64,000 nucleotides of DNA from Pseudoduganella guangdongensis (GTDB lineage Bacteria > Pseudomonadota > Gammaproteobacteria > Burkholderiales > Burkholderiaceae_D). A program made the position numbers and the translations under genes. Every line of letters starts with the position of its first letter. Positions within the stretch are counted from its first letter, which is position 1. Of the stretch, positions 45,501 to 52,862 are shown in pieces. Location: NCBI RefSeq assembly GCF_009857475.1, contig NZ_WWCJ01000007.1:186001-250000 (forward strand), in the 5' to 3' direction. Under the pieces are notes generated by a model. The model ran no database searches. It was not told the DNA's origin and was given only the letters and a program-made list of their open reading frames with translations.

Positions 45501-45823
45501 CGCACTACGTCGGCGTGCCGTATGAATTCGACGCCATGTTCGCATCGCAGTTCGTGCAAGCCATGCTGTCCTTGGTGTGGAGCGTGACCGCCCTGCTGCT
45601 GATGCGCTACGCCGCGCGCAAAGCCGACCGCAAGCTGTGGATCGTGGGCGCCGTGCTGCTCGGCGTCGTTGTGGCCAAGCTGTTCCTGGTCGATTTGTCC
45701 AATGTTGGCGGTGTAGAACGCATTGTTTCCTTCCTCGGCGTTGGTGCGCTGATGGTGGGCATCGGCTATCTCGCGCCTTATCCGTCATCGCGCGATGACG
45801 CAACCCAGAAGGAAGCCGCATGA
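42575..45823 (+). CDS. DUF2339 family large membrane protein
   Basis: A 1082-residue protein starting MELLWFIALCVIARWAWLAR, with AGGGAG before the ATG. After the first membrane helix comes a coiled-coil and an Ala/Pro/Glu-rich low-complexity linker (about 60-190), then a long run of more than 20 hydrophobic segments starting at NWLFEGNLVAKIGLLILFIG, which is the DUF2339 signature. Family members are very large polytopic proteins of unknown function. It overlaps the next gene, DUF3999, by 4 bp (ATGA); the two domains are regularly found together, suggesting one membrane complex. Confidence 0.88.
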   Translation: MELLWFIALCVIARWAWLARRDARLANHHARQLESELIALREQVGSLQGELAGGFGAPAQPVVQTEAGAQVAASTVEPEPLVEHDIAPEPAPLQARDAAASVPLADEALTQLAATAPAAAQEAAAPEPALEAALEPAPESLPEPALQSAPERAPEFARAAAPKAPARAPASPPAAPPAWLTAARNWLFEGNLVAKIGLLILFIGVSFLLKYAAARVTIPIELRLAGIVLADVAALAWAWRIRNSHRGVSLPLQGTCMAVLMLVVFGAFRMYQLIPSGMAFAMLFLLTIGTCMLAVLQNAQWLAIFGIAGGFAAPIMTSTGQGSHIALFSYYTLLNAGILAIALKRSWRVLNLLGFAFTFGIGTAWGVLRYTPQDYLSAQAFLLLFFLYYVGIAIVYAHKEAPKLKSYVDGTLVFGAPMLAASLQYGLVKDFEFGMAYSSLALGLFYGVLATVLAKRRATYGLLLDAFTALAVVFGTLAIPMALDGRWTSAAWALEGAGIVWIGLRQRQPLAWGFGLLVQLGAWVSFIGSVSGLDKSAAVNSNLWLGFLLLAVSACIMAMRFRSHASEEGRSRLGIPAAIFLVGAAVWLVGGAWAEILLRASGNLLANLLVASALGVAVVMALIARRLDWPMARGLALAAQLLAGVVLAFLLLMEAQVAPVSTDLFATPFLGSLMILAGAMFSAYVLMRNSAQVPALLPNIALAYGGMWWLVVVAPTLANWLLAFYEPNIHLRASAYMLLIAVTTPLIMQLAQRLAWPALRAAAVPAWLLFGLATVGILVSLYADARMPDSEVWVAFGALWLASEWLMRSTKLPQAALILLHTLRSTGPWLMIWPVGAWWIARGLEGSGADPAWANFLPAWLMMAGLAWVMRRVRADGWPVKPVAGWYRDVLLPLGCAWSLLLVAVWNLSQDGAMAPLPYVPLANPLDLTSIFALLLCVAGYRMRQEKLAPYRPQLLGIGALAAYAWFNLALLRTVSHYVGVPYEFDAMFASQFVQAMLSLVWSVTALLLMRYAARKADRKLWIVGAVLLGVVVAKLFLVDLSNVGGVERIVSFLGVGALMVGIGYLAPYPSSRDDATQKEAA

Positions 45824-47211
45824 GTGCATTGCTGCTGGCCGCCGCAGTCGCGGCCACCGCCCCCACCGATACCCCGCTCGACTACACGCACGTCATCCCG
45901 CTGACGGTGCAAGGCAAACCGGGCGTGGTGCAGCTGCAGTTGCCGCGCGACGCCTACCTGAACGCGCGCACCGCAGGCTTGCACGACGTGCGCGTCTTCG
46001 ACGCCAACGGCACGGCGCAGCCCTTTGCGCTGCGCCAGCCGCAAGCCACCGCCAAGACCTCGCAGCGCACTTTGCCGGTGCGCGTCTTCCCGCTCATGGC
46101 GGAACGCGCGGACGCGCCCTTGGCCGGCCTGGAAGTCAGCACCGCCACCGATGGCCGCGTGGTCTCGGTGCGTCTGCCCGGCGCGCCAAAGCAAACGGCG
46201 GCGCAAGCTGGCAGCCGCGAACGCCTGGCCGGACTGGTGCTCGACCTGCGCCAGGAAGGCGCCGCCGAGCCGCCGCTGGTCAATGCGCTGCAGTTCACCC
46301 TGCCCTCCGGACGCAGCACCTACACCGGCCAGGTCTGGCTGGAAGCCAGCGACGACTTGAAGCAGTGGGAAGCGGTGGGCGTGGCGGAATTGAGCTGGCT
46401 GTCCAACGCCAGCGACGAAACGCTGGCCAACGACAAGCTGGAATTCCCGGCGCGTCCCATGCGCTACGCGCGCCTGAGCTGGCGCGCCGGCGATCCCCTG
46501 CAATTCGCCGCCATCACTGCCCAATCGCCGGTGCATGGCCTGGTCACGCCGGCGACCGAATCGCTGCTGCTGCAAGCGCAGCCCGGACGCGAAGCGCGCG
46601 ACCTGCAATACAGCAAACCGATCGGCATCACACCGACCCGGCTTGGCTTGCAGCTCAGTGGCGGCAACGTCGTGCTGCCAGCGACGCTGGGCAGCTACAG
46701 GCAGCAACAGCGCCGCAGCGATCAATACCGCTTCGACCCCGCCGTGCACACCACCTTCTACCGGCTGGAGCAAGACGGCAAAGCGCGCGAATCGGGCGAC
46801 ATCACTGTGCCGGGCTGGCTGGGCGAGCAATGGGTGCTGCGCTTCGAGCAGCCGCCCAGCATCAAGCCGGCCATGCGCATCAGTTGGGAACCGGCGACCC
46901 TGGTGTTCGTCGCCGGCGGCACGCCGCCCTACACGCTGGCGGTGGGGCGCGCCAAAGCCGCCCCGGCGGCCCGCGATATCGGCGACGTGGCGCCCGGCTT
47001 CACGCCCGCCGAACTACACAGCCTGCAGCGCGCAACGCCCGGCGCCGCGCGCGAACAGGTCGCCGCACTGGCCGATGCCGCCAAACGCAGCAGCGCCGAC
47101 AGCGCCGCGGCACAGCGCCGCCTGATGCTGCTGTGGGGCGTGCTGCTGCTGGGCGTGGCGGTGGTGGCGGCGATGGTGTGGCGCCTGCTGCGCCAGCCGG
47201 AGCAAGCTTAA
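45820..47211 (+). CDS. DUF3999 family protein, partner of DUF2339
   Basis: A 463-residue protein. It has a short hydrophobic N-terminus ([17 protein letters not shown]) that serves as a signal peptide, a long periplasmic beta-rich region ([60 protein letters not shown]) and a C-terminal membrane helix ([20 protein letters not shown]) ending in the cytoplasm. This is the DUF3999 layout. ATGA overlap with the DUF2339 gene indicates coupled translation. Function unknown; a role in envelope maintenance is plausible only by location. The 3' end overlaps convergent pth by 4 bp. Confidence 0.87.
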   Translation: MSALLLAAAVAATAPTDTPLDYTHVIPLTVQGKPGVVQLQLPRDAYLNARTAGLHDVRVFDANGTAQPFALRQPQATAKTSQRTLPVRVFPLMAERADAPLAGLEVSTATDGRVVSVRLPGAPKQTAAQAGSRERLAGLVLDLRQEGAAEPPLVNALQFTLPSGRSTYTGQVWLEASDDLKQWEAVGVAELSWLSNASDETLANDKLEFPARPMRYARLSWRAGDPLQFAAITAQSPVHGLVTPATESLLLQAQPGREARDLQYSKPIGITPTRLGLQLSGGNVVLPATLGSYRQQQRRSDQYRFDPAVHTTFYRLEQDGKARESGDITVPGWLGEQWVLRFEQPPSIKPAMRISWEPATLVFVAGGTPPYTLAVGRAKAAPAARDIGDVAPGFTPAELHSLQRATPGAAREQVAALADAAKRSSADSAAAQRRLMLLWGVLLLGVAVVAAMVWRLLRQPEQA

Positions 47212-47792
47212 GGCGTGTGCAGTTCCATCGTCGCCTTGGTGAAGTCGCCGGCGACGGCGGTCGGGATGATGCGCAAGGCCTTCTCGATCGCCTCATCGAT
47301 CAGCAATTGCTCTTCGCGGCGCGGACGGTGCAGCACAAAGTCCGCCACCGGCTGGTTCAGGTTCAGGGTGCGCGGATGGCCGATGCCGATGCGCAGGCGC
47401 CAATAGTCCTGCGTGCCAAGGGCGGCGGAGATGTCCTTCAAGCCGTTATGGCCGCCGGAGGAGCCGCCCTTTTTCAGCTTGGCCGTGCCAGGCAGCAGAT
47501 CCAGTTCATCGTGCACCACCAGCACCTCGTCCGGATTGATCTTGTAGAAGCGCGCGATGGCGCCGACCGACTGGCCGGAGCGGTTCATATACGTTTGCGG
47601 CTCGAGCAGCCAAAGCTGGTTGCCGCCGATGGTGGTTTTCGCCACCATGGCATTAAAGCCCGACTCGCGCTGCAAGCGCGCATTCGGCAGCGAATTCGCC
47701 AGGTTATCCACCAGCCAGAAGCCGGCGTTGTGGCGGGTTTGTTCGTAGTCGGGGCCGGGGTTGCCGAGGCCGACGATCAGGCGGATGGGCAT
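47208..47792 (-). CDS. pth: Peptidyl-tRNA hydrolase
   Basis: A 194-residue enzyme starting [20 protein letters not shown], which carries the catalytic asparagine and histidine (NAGFWLVD follows). Other signatures are [19 protein letters not shown] and [20 protein letters not shown] with the catalytic Asp, then [14 protein letters not shown]. It recycles peptidyl-tRNA released from stalled ribosomes. In relatives pth lies next to rplY; here the four-gene winged-helix operon is inserted between them. Confidence 0.97.
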   Translation of the reverse strand: MPIRLIVGLGNPGPDYEQTRHNAGFWLVDNLANSLPNARLQRESGFNAMVAKTTIGGNQLWLLEPQTYMNRSGQSVGAIARFYKINPDEVLVVHDELDLLPGTAKLKKGGSSGGHNGLKDISAALGTQDYWRLRIGIGHPRTLNLNQPVADFVLHRPRREEQLLIDEAIEKALRIIPTAVAGDFTKATMELHTP

Positions 47793-47916
47793 GTTCTGCG
47801 CTTGCGTGAGCAAAAGCGCAGATTATACCCGCGCCTTTCGCCGCGCCCCACCTCGGGCGGGCGCCCAATTCAAGGCTGAACATTGTTGCATTTTTCACAG
47901 CAACTGAACTTTTTGC

Positions 47917-47956
47917 TTGACTCAGGCTTTCACGTGTAAGATATTTATTACACGTG
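47917..47956 (+). promoter_or_regulatory. Promoter with a perfect inverted-repeat operator over the -10 box
   Basis: TTGACT (47917-47922), a 17-bp spacer and GATATT (47940-47945) form a sigma-70 type promoter. A perfect 9-bp inverted repeat, CACGTGTAA (47931-47939) and TTACACGTG (47948-47956) with an 8-bp spacer, covers the -10 box. It begins 55 bp before the first gene of the operon, which also encodes a winged-helix regulator. Bound regulator would block RNA polymerase, so autorepression is the simplest reading. Confidence 0.7.
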
Positions 47957-47985
47957 TCTTCAACCTCAAACAGAAAGGACGTGCC

Positions 47986-48255
47986 ATGAACCACCTTGCC
48001 ACCCTGCTGCTCGCCGCCAGCTTCACCGCCCCCGCCCTCGCCAGCGACGCCGCCATGACGGACAAAGAGCGCATCGACCAGTTGATCCGGCAAAACAAGG
48101 CCCTGCTGGCCCAGAACGCGCAACTGCTCGAGCAATGCGAGCGCCCCAAAACCCGGGAAGAAGCCTTCGCCCAGTGCATGCAAGCGGCGCGCGGCGACAA
48201 AGGCGCCATGGCAACGGAATCGGTGGGCGCCAACTGCCGCCAGCTGTTGAAGTGA
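47986..48255 (+). CDS. Small periplasmic coiled-coil protein
   Basis: An 89-residue protein starting MNHLATLLLAASFTAPALAS, a signal peptide cleaved after ALA, with AAAGGA before the ATG. The mature 70 residues contain a short coiled coil (DKERIDQLIRQNKALLAQNA, then QLLEQCE) and three cysteines (EQCERPK, AQCMQAA, ANCRQLL). I do not recognise the family. First gene of a four-gene operon: regulator, PspB-like protein and membrane protein follow closely. Confidence 0.65.
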   Translation: MNHLATLLLAASFTAPALASDAAMTDKERIDQLIRQNKALLAQNAQLLEQCERPKTREEAFAQCMQAARGDKGAMATESVGANCRQLLK

Positions 48256-48260
48256 GCCTG

Positions 48261-48563
48261 ATGCACAATCTGCTGCCCGTGCTGGAGGCACTCGCCAACC
48301 CGCACCGCCTGCGCATCATCGCCGCATTGAAAGTGGACGGCCGCAACTACGTCAGCCAATTGGCGCGCGACGTCGGCATCAGCCGTCCCCTGTTGCACCT
48401 GCACCTTGCCAAGCTGGAAGCTGCTGGCCTCGTGACCAGCAAGCACGAGCTCTCCAACGACGGCAAGGCGCTGAACTACTTTGAAGTGGCGGACTTCCGC
48501 CTGCAACTCGACCCCGCGGCGATTGTGGAAGCCGCCAAACACATCAAACTGGAAAAGGAATAG
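48261..48563 (+). CDS. ArsR-like winged helix transcriptional regulator
   Basis: A 100-residue DNA-binding protein starting MHNLLPVLEALANPHRLRII, the classic ArsR N-terminus, followed by YVSQLARDVGISRPLLHLHL as the helix-turn-helix and the wing LVTSKHELSNDGKALNYFEV. No CxC or other ArsR metal site is visible (no cysteine at all), so it senses something other than thiophilic metals. It has an alternative GTG start three codons upstream. The perfect palindrome at 47931-47956 upstream of the operon is its likely binding site. Confidence 0.85.
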   Translation: MHNLLPVLEALANPHRLRIIAALKVDGRNYVSQLARDVGISRPLLHLHLAKLEAAGLVTSKHELSNDGKALNYFEVADFRLQLDPAAIVEAAKHIKLEKE

Positions 48564-48567
48564 ACGT

Positions 48568-48825
48568 ATGTCCGAGCACATCTACCTGCTGACCCTGGGC
48601 CTGCCGCTGGCCACGCTGCTGGTCATTTTTGGCATGAAATACTGGTCCAACGCCCACAAAGCCCGCGCCGAAGCCGCCAGCGCCGAAGCCTACCGCGAAC
48701 TGGCCAGCAAATCCGCCGCCGCACTGGCCGACAACGCCGCCGCCATGGCCACCATGCAGGCCACGCTGGCCGACATGAAAGGCCGCCTGGCCTCCGTCGA
48801 AACCATGCTGAAAGAGGTGGGCTGA
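48568..48825 (+). CDS. PspB-like membrane-anchored coiled-coil protein
   Basis: An 85-residue protein with one N-terminal membrane helix (IYLLTLGLPLATLLVIFGMK) and an amphipathic Ala-rich coiled coil (about 30-80) ending MKGRLASVETMLKEVG. Size, orientation and the C-terminal heptads resemble phage-shock protein B, which in PspABC systems holds PspC and relieves PspA; sequence identity looks low. It starts 4 bp after the regulator and shares one base with the next start (TGATG). Confidence 0.6.
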   Translation: MSEHIYLLTLGLPLATLLVIFGMKYWSNAHKARAEAASAEAYRELASKSAAALADNAAAMATMQATLADMKGRLASVETMLKEVG

Positions 48826-49262
48826 TGATCGCGCACCTGTGGCACCGCGACGCCCGGCACGAAGGTGTGCGCAGAATCAACATCTACCTGCTGCGCCTGC
48901 TGTATGCACTGATGTTCTTCGTGCTCGGCCACAGCACCTGGAATGAAATCCTCACCCACCAGGGCGCCTGGGCGCCGGAAGAAGCCGTCGCCTGGACCGT
49001 CTGGACCGCCTTCGCCACGCTGGCCGGGCTCGGCATCCTGCGGCCGGTCAAGATGCTGCCGATCCTGCTACTGGAAGTGTTCTACAAAGTGCTGTGGCTG
49101 GCGATCGTCGCCTACCCGCTGTGGACGAACGGCACCCTGGCCGGCTCGCCCGCCGAAGGCACCACCAACGCCTTCCTCTGGGTCGTGCTCGCCATCGTCG
49201 CGGTCCCGTGGGGCCACGTGGCCAAAGCCTACCTCACCTGGCCGAAAGTGCAGGCCGCCTGA
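48825..49262 (+). CDS. Four-helix membrane protein of unknown family
   Basis: A 145-residue integral membrane protein with four hydrophobic segments (INIYLLRLLYALMFFVLGHS, VAWTVWTAFATLAGLGILRP, MLPILLLEVFYKVLWLAIVA, TTNAFLWVVLAIVAVPWGHV) and basic residues at the N-terminus and the short cytoplasmic loop. The ATG overlaps the PspB-like stop by one base, so the two are probably made together. The layout resembles DoxX/DUF-type small quinone-associated proteins, but I do not recognise the family. Confidence 0.65.
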   Translation: MIAHLWHRDARHEGVRRINIYLLRLLYALMFFVLGHSTWNEILTHQGAWAPEEAVAWTVWTAFATLAGLGILRPVKMLPILLLEVFYKVLWLAIVAYPLWTNGTLAGSPAEGTTNAFLWVVLAIVAVPWGHVAKAYLTWPKVQAA

Positions 49263-49407
49263 CTAAACCGGTGCCAGGTCTGTCTTTCGGACACGCGTGC
49301 ACATAATTTGATCTTTCTCAAGACGGAAAAACCTTCAACTTCACGTATTGAGAAAGATCAAAGAAGTGGTTCGAGTGTCCAATTGACAGACCTGGCACCG
49401 GTTTTAG
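49263..49407. repeat. Nested triple inverted repeat (REP-like/MITE-like element)
   Basis: Three concentric inverted repeats. The outer arms are AACCGGTGCCAGGTCTGTC (49266-49284) with its perfect complement (49385-49403), extended by CTAA(A) on both sides. The middle arms are GGACAC (49289-49294) with GTGTCC (49375-49380). The inner arms are a perfect 15-bp pair at 49307-49321 and 49348-49362 (core TTGATCTTTCTCAA). The whole 145 bp can fold into one cruciform. It begins at the last coding bases of the small operon and ends next to the rplY terminator. Confidence 0.88.
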
Positions 49408-49412
49408 AAACA

Positions 49413-49439
49413 AAAAAACCCGCGTGAAGCGGGTTTTTT
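49413..49439 (-). terminator. Intrinsic terminator after rplY
   Basis: AAAAAACCCGC and GCGGGTTTTTT form an 11-bp stem with a 5-nt loop. A run of T follows on the minus strand. It lies 18 bp after the rplY stop. Confidence 0.9.
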
Positions 49440-49457
49440 CATTGCGGCGAAAGAGGA

Positions 49458-50045
49458 TTACTCTTTGGCGGCTTCTGCCGACACAGCACCAGCTGGTACG
49501 GAGGAGGTTGCGATGGTTGCATCGGAACCGTGGGTGACCAGGGTCACGCCTTTTGGCAGCTTCAGTTCGGAAGCGTGCACGGATTGGCCGACGTCCATTT
49601 TGGACAGGTCAACAGCGATGAACTCTGGCAGGTCAGCTGGCAGGCAGGAGATTTCGATCTCGTTGGCGACGTGGCTGATGGTGGCCGAGTGCAGTTTCAC
49701 TGCTGGGGACACTTCTGCGTTTTCGAAGTGCAGGGCAACTTTCACGTGCAGTGGCTTGTTGGCGTCAACGCGCTGGAAGTCAGCGTGCAGAACCAGTTGC
49801 TTGAATGCGTGCATCTGGAAGTCGCGCAGCAGCACTTTCTGTACCGAACCGTCGATTTCCATGTCCAGGATGGACGAGTGGAACGCTTCTTTTTTCAGCG
49901 CGTGGAACAGTGCGTTGTGGTCCAGGGCGATGTTCACAGCTGGCTCGGTGCCGCCGTAGATGATGCCAGGGGTCTGGCCGGAATTACGCAGGCGGCGGCT
50001 CGCACCCGTACCTTGCAGTTCGCGTTTGAATGCTACAACTTTCAT
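49458..50045 (-). CDS. rplY: 50S ribosomal protein L25/general stress protein Ctc
   Basis: A 195-residue protein in the long Ctc form, starting [20 protein letters not shown]. The L25 domain (about 1-95) has [20 protein letters not shown], and the TL5/Ctc C-terminal domain (about 100-195) ends in an acidic/Ala tail with [20 protein letters not shown]. It binds 5S rRNA. Placed after prs, the usual order; prs carries its own terminator (50094-50119), so rplY may be both read through and separately expressed. Confidence 0.97.
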   Translation of the reverse strand: MKVVAFKRELQGTGASRRLRNSGQTPGIIYGGTEPAVNIALDHNALFHALKKEAFHSSILDMEIDGSVQKVLLRDFQMHAFKQLVLHADFQRVDANKPLHVKVALHFENAEVSPAVKLHSATISHVANEIEISCLPADLPEFIAVDLSKMDVGQSVHASELKLPKGVTLVTHGSDATIATSSVPAGAVSAEAAKE

Positions 50046-50093
50046 GGAATACTCCAAAAAATAAAACAAGGCTTTACGCCTTGTCGTTAAAAA

Positions 50094-50119
50094 GAAGCGC
50101 CCCGCGACCAGGGCGCTTC
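50094..50119 (-). terminator. Intrinsic terminator between prs and rplY
   Basis: GAAGCGCCC (50094-50102) pairs with GGGCGCTTC (50111-50119) around an 8-nt loop; on the minus strand TTCTTTTTAAC follows. A second hairpin (CGGCCGCA at 50127-50134 with TGCGGCCG at 50143-50150) lies just before it. rplY starts about 48 bp further on. Confidence 0.7.
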
Positions 50120-50156
50120 ACGTATTCGGCCGCAACTTGCGCTGCGGCCGAGAAAT

Positions 50157-51107
50157 TTAGTCGACGAACAGGGAAATAACCGAGTCGCCTTTGATGATGC
50201 GCTTGAAGGTCTCTGCCAGCAGCGGGGCGCAGGTGACCTGGCGAATCTTGCCGCAGGCCTTGGCCGCGTCGGACAGCGGGATGGTGTCGGTCACCACCAG
50301 CTCGTCCAGCGAGGAGCCGGAGATGCGTTCGATTGCCGGACCCGACAGCACTGGGTGCGTGCAGTAAGCGATCACTTTCTTGGCGCCGCGCTCTTTCAGC
50401 ACTTCAGCGGCTTTCACCAGGGTACCTGCGGTGTCAACCATGTCGTCCATGATCACGCAGTTACGGCCTTCCACTTCACCGATGATGTTCATCACTTCGG
50501 AGACGTTGGCTTTTGGACGGCGCTTGTCGATGATGGCCAGGTCGCAACCGAGGCGTTTGGCCAGTGCGCGGGCACGTACCACGCCGCCGACGTCCGGCGA
50601 CACCACCAGCAGGTCTTCTTCGGCCTTCTTCTGCAGGTCGCCCAGCAGTACTGGCGAGGCGTAGATATTGTCGACCGGAATGTCGAAGAAACCTTGGATC
50701 TGGTCTGCGTGCAGGTCCATGATGATCACACGGTCCACACCGGCTTCTTCCAGCATGTTGGCGATGACTTTTGCCGAAATGGCCACACGCGCGGAGCGTG
50801 GACGGCGATCCTGGCGGGCATAGCCAAAGTAAGGAATTGCAGCGGTGATACGGCCAGCGGACGCACGTTTCAGGGCATCAACCATCAGGATCAGTTCCAT
50901 CAGGTTGTCGTTGGTCGGTGCGCAGGTCGATTGCAGGACGAAAACGTCTTTACCACGCACGTTTTCGTTGATTTCGACCATGACTTCGCCGTCCGAGAAT
51001 TTCGAAACGACGGCTTTGCCGAGTGGTATGCCGAGATTTTTTGCGACCCCTTCTGCCAGAGCAGGATTAGCGTTGCCGGTAAAAACCATCAGGTTTTCGT
51101 AAGCCAT
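50157..51107 (-). CDS. prs: Ribose-phosphate pyrophosphokinase
   Basis: A 316-residue PRPP synthase, the usual length, starting [20 protein letters not shown]. Signatures are the flexible-loop region [19 protein letters not shown], the metal-binding histidines in [17 protein letters not shown], and the PRPP loop [18 protein letters not shown] with its DD-x-x-DTxGT. It makes PRPP from ribose 5-phosphate and ATP for nucleotides, His, Trp and NAD. It follows tRNA-Gln. Confidence 0.98.
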   Translation of the reverse strand: MAYENLMVFTGNANPALAEGVAKNLGIPLGKAVVSKFSDGEVMVEINENVRGKDVFVLQSTCAPTNDNLMELILMVDALKRASAGRITAAIPYFGYARQDRRPRSARVAISAKVIANMLEEAGVDRVIIMDLHADQIQGFFDIPVDNIYASPVLLGDLQKKAEEDLLVVSPDVGGVVRARALAKRLGCDLAIIDKRRPKANVSEVMNIIGEVEGRNCVIMDDMVDTAGTLVKAAEVLKERGAKKVIAYCTHPVLSGPAIERISGSSLDELVVTDTIPLSDAAKACGKIRQVTCAPLLAETFKRIIKGDSVISLFVD

Positions 51108-51218
51108 TGGGAGTCCCGAGAGGTAGTGTTGAATTCTATGAGGCACTCCTGCGTGGCAGGAGCTTTGTTTTCGACCCTGGCTGGAGACTGCTGCCTCGAC
51201 AGAACCAGGGAAAAACGG

Positions 51219-51295
51219 TGGCAGGGGAACAAGGATTCGAACCTTGGTATGCCGGAATCAAAATCCGGTGCCTTAACCAGCTTGGCGATTCCCCT
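51219..51295 (-). tRNA. tRNA-Gln (anticodon UUG)
   Basis: A 77-nt cloverleaf including an encoded CCA. The 7-bp acceptor is AGGGGAA/TTCCCCT with discriminator G, the D-arm is GCC...GGC, the anticodon arm CCGGA-TTTTGAT-TCCGG gives anticodon TTG, and the T-arm is CAAGG-TTCGAAT-CCTTG. It lies between ispE and prs as in most betaproteobacteria. Confidence 0.97.
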
Positions 51296-51372
51296 ACTCT
51301 TAACTGACTGCTTTCCGTCAGTAGGCCGACATTATATAGCCTAGTTCACGAAAAGCCAAATCTTTTTTCGCT

Positions 51373-52251
51373 TCACAACTTTGCGATGATTGGATGCTGT
51401 TTCAGCGCCTTCGCTTTCCATCCGGTCCAGGCGGCTGGCACTTTCGCAAGCACCGCATCGGCCTGTTCTTCGCTATGGACTGCGAGGAACACACAAGCTC
51501 CGGAGCCAGTCATCCTGGCATCACCGTAAGCGCCCAGCCATTCTACCGCGTCTGCTACTTGCGGGAATAAGCGGCACGCCACTTGTTGCAAATCGTTCTT
51601 TCCAAACTGTCGCAGATCATTTCGATTTGCGTAGTGGCTGGAAAAGTCCGACATCTTAACGGGCGCGCTATCCCTTGTCAAATGCTCTGAGGTAAAAATC
51701 TGGGCGGTCGGGCATTGCACGCCGGGCTCGATAACAACATACCAACAGTCGGGTGCGGCGACCGGCTGCAGGTCTTCCCCTACCCCTTCGGCAAAGCCGG
51801 TCTCGCCGAAAATGAAGAAGGGCACGTCGGCGCCCAGCGGCAGGGCCAGGGCCATCAGCTCCTGCCTGGTCAGGCCGGCTTTCCACAGCTTGTTCAGGGC
51901 CATGAAGGTGGTGGCGGCGTCGGACGAGCCGCCGCCCAGGCCGCCGCCCATCGGCAGGATCTTGTCGATGGTGATGTTGACGCCGGGCGGCAGTGCGCCG
52001 CTGCGGCGCTGCACTTCGGCTTGCAGCAGGCGGGCGGCGCGGATCACCAGGTCCTGCTCGGCGGGCACGCCTTCGATCTCGTTGGTGCGGTGCAGTTCCT
52101 GGTCGTCGCGCAGGGTGAAGTGCAGGGTGTCGCTGCGGTCGATGATCTGGAACACCGTTTGCAGCAGGTGGTAGCCGTCGGCGCGCCGGCCGTTCACGTG
52201 CAGGAACAGGTTCAATTTGGCCGGGGCCGGGCAATTCAGCAAACTTTTCAT
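51373..52251 (-). CDS. ispE: 4-diphosphocytidyl-2-C-methyl-D-erythritol kinase
   Basis: A 292-residue GHMP kinase of the MEP isoprenoid pathway. The start carries the substrate-binding segment CPAPAKLNLFLHVNGRRADG. The ATP-binding glycine loop is ILPMGGGLGGGSSDAATTFM, and the catalytic Asp lies in LPLGADVPFFIFGETGFAEG. The C-terminal GAYGDARMTGSGACVFLAVH is the third GHMP motif. It is 2 bp downstream of lolB. Confidence 0.97.
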   Translation of the reverse strand: MKSLLNCPAPAKLNLFLHVNGRRADGYHLLQTVFQIIDRSDTLHFTLRDDQELHRTNEIEGVPAEQDLVIRAARLLQAEVQRRSGALPPGVNITIDKILPMGGGLGGGSSDAATTFMALNKLWKAGLTRQELMALALPLGADVPFFIFGETGFAEGVGEDLQPVAAPDCWYVVIEPGVQCPTAQIFTSEHLTRDSAPVKMSDFSSHYANRNDLRQFGKNDLQQVACRLFPQVADAVEWLGAYGDARMTGSGACVFLAVHSEEQADAVLAKVPAAWTGWKAKALKQHPIIAKL

Positions 52252-52253
52252 AC

Positions 52254-52862
52254 TTACTCTACTTGTTCAACAAAGACGCGCAGCGCCATTTCCTGGATGT
52301 CGCCGTTGCCGGGGTGTTCGGCGTCGAAGCGTTGCGGGCGCGGCGTGGCCGTGCCCGCGCCGTCTTCGCGCCAGCCGGTGTAGCGCAGGCGCCAGCCTTC
52401 GCGCGTGGTGACTTCGCTATTGGCGGGGCTGGCGGACCACGGCTTGCCATTGGCGTCAATTGCGTGGCCTTGCAGCCAGCTGCGCATGCCGGCAACGGGC
52501 AAGGTCCAGCCCAGGGCGCGCGCGCTCAGGGCGTCGATGCTGGGCGCGCGCACCGGCGGCTTGTTGCCGCCTTCGCGCAGCGTGGCGCCTTGCGGCGTGA
52601 CTTCAATGGTGGCGACGGTGTTGCCGAACTGGGTGGCCAGCGCGACGTCGGTGCGCTGCGCGTCCTGCTTCCAGGTGAAGTTGACGGTGACCGATTCCTG
52701 CTTGCCGTCCTTCAGGTAGCGGGCGTTCAGGCGGCCGGCCAGGGCCAGCGCGTCGGCGTACGGGGCGACGGCGGCGCTGGAGGCCGGCGCGCTCGGCGCG
52801 CTGGCGCAGCCGCACAGGATGGCGGCGGCGCCGGCGATGGCGGCGAGGGTTTTAAAGCTCAT
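52254..52862 (-). CDS. lolB: Outer-membrane lipoprotein LolB
   Basis: A 202-residue lipoprotein from MSFKTLAAIAGAAAILCGCA; the lipobox LCGC makes Cys19 the lipidated residue. The mature protein has the LolA/LolB half-barrel (ALAGRLNARYLKDGKQESVT, VTPQGATLREGGNKPP, VEDSLP-like strands are absent, and ARALGWTLPVAGMRSWLQG is present). LolB receives lipoproteins from LolA and inserts them in the outer membrane. The first base of the ATG is the last base of the TPR gene stop (TAATG), and ispE follows after 2 bp: a coupled trio. The open frame extends far upstream inside the TPR gene but has no family similarity. Confidence 0.92.
   Translation of the reverse strand: MSFKTLAAIAGAAAILCGCASAPSAPASSAAVAPYADALALAGRLNARYLKDGKQESVTVNFTWKQDAQRTDVALATQFGNTVATIEVTPQGATLREGGNKPPVRAPSIDALSARALGWTLPVAGMRSWLQGHAIDANGKPWSASPANSEVTTREGWRLRYTGWREDGAGTATPRPQRFDAEHPGNGDIQEMALRVFVEQVE

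Noticed and set aside
42995..45559. An 854-codon frame opposite DUF2339
   Set aside because: Gln/His/Gly-rich shadow of a Leu/Ala-rich membrane protein.
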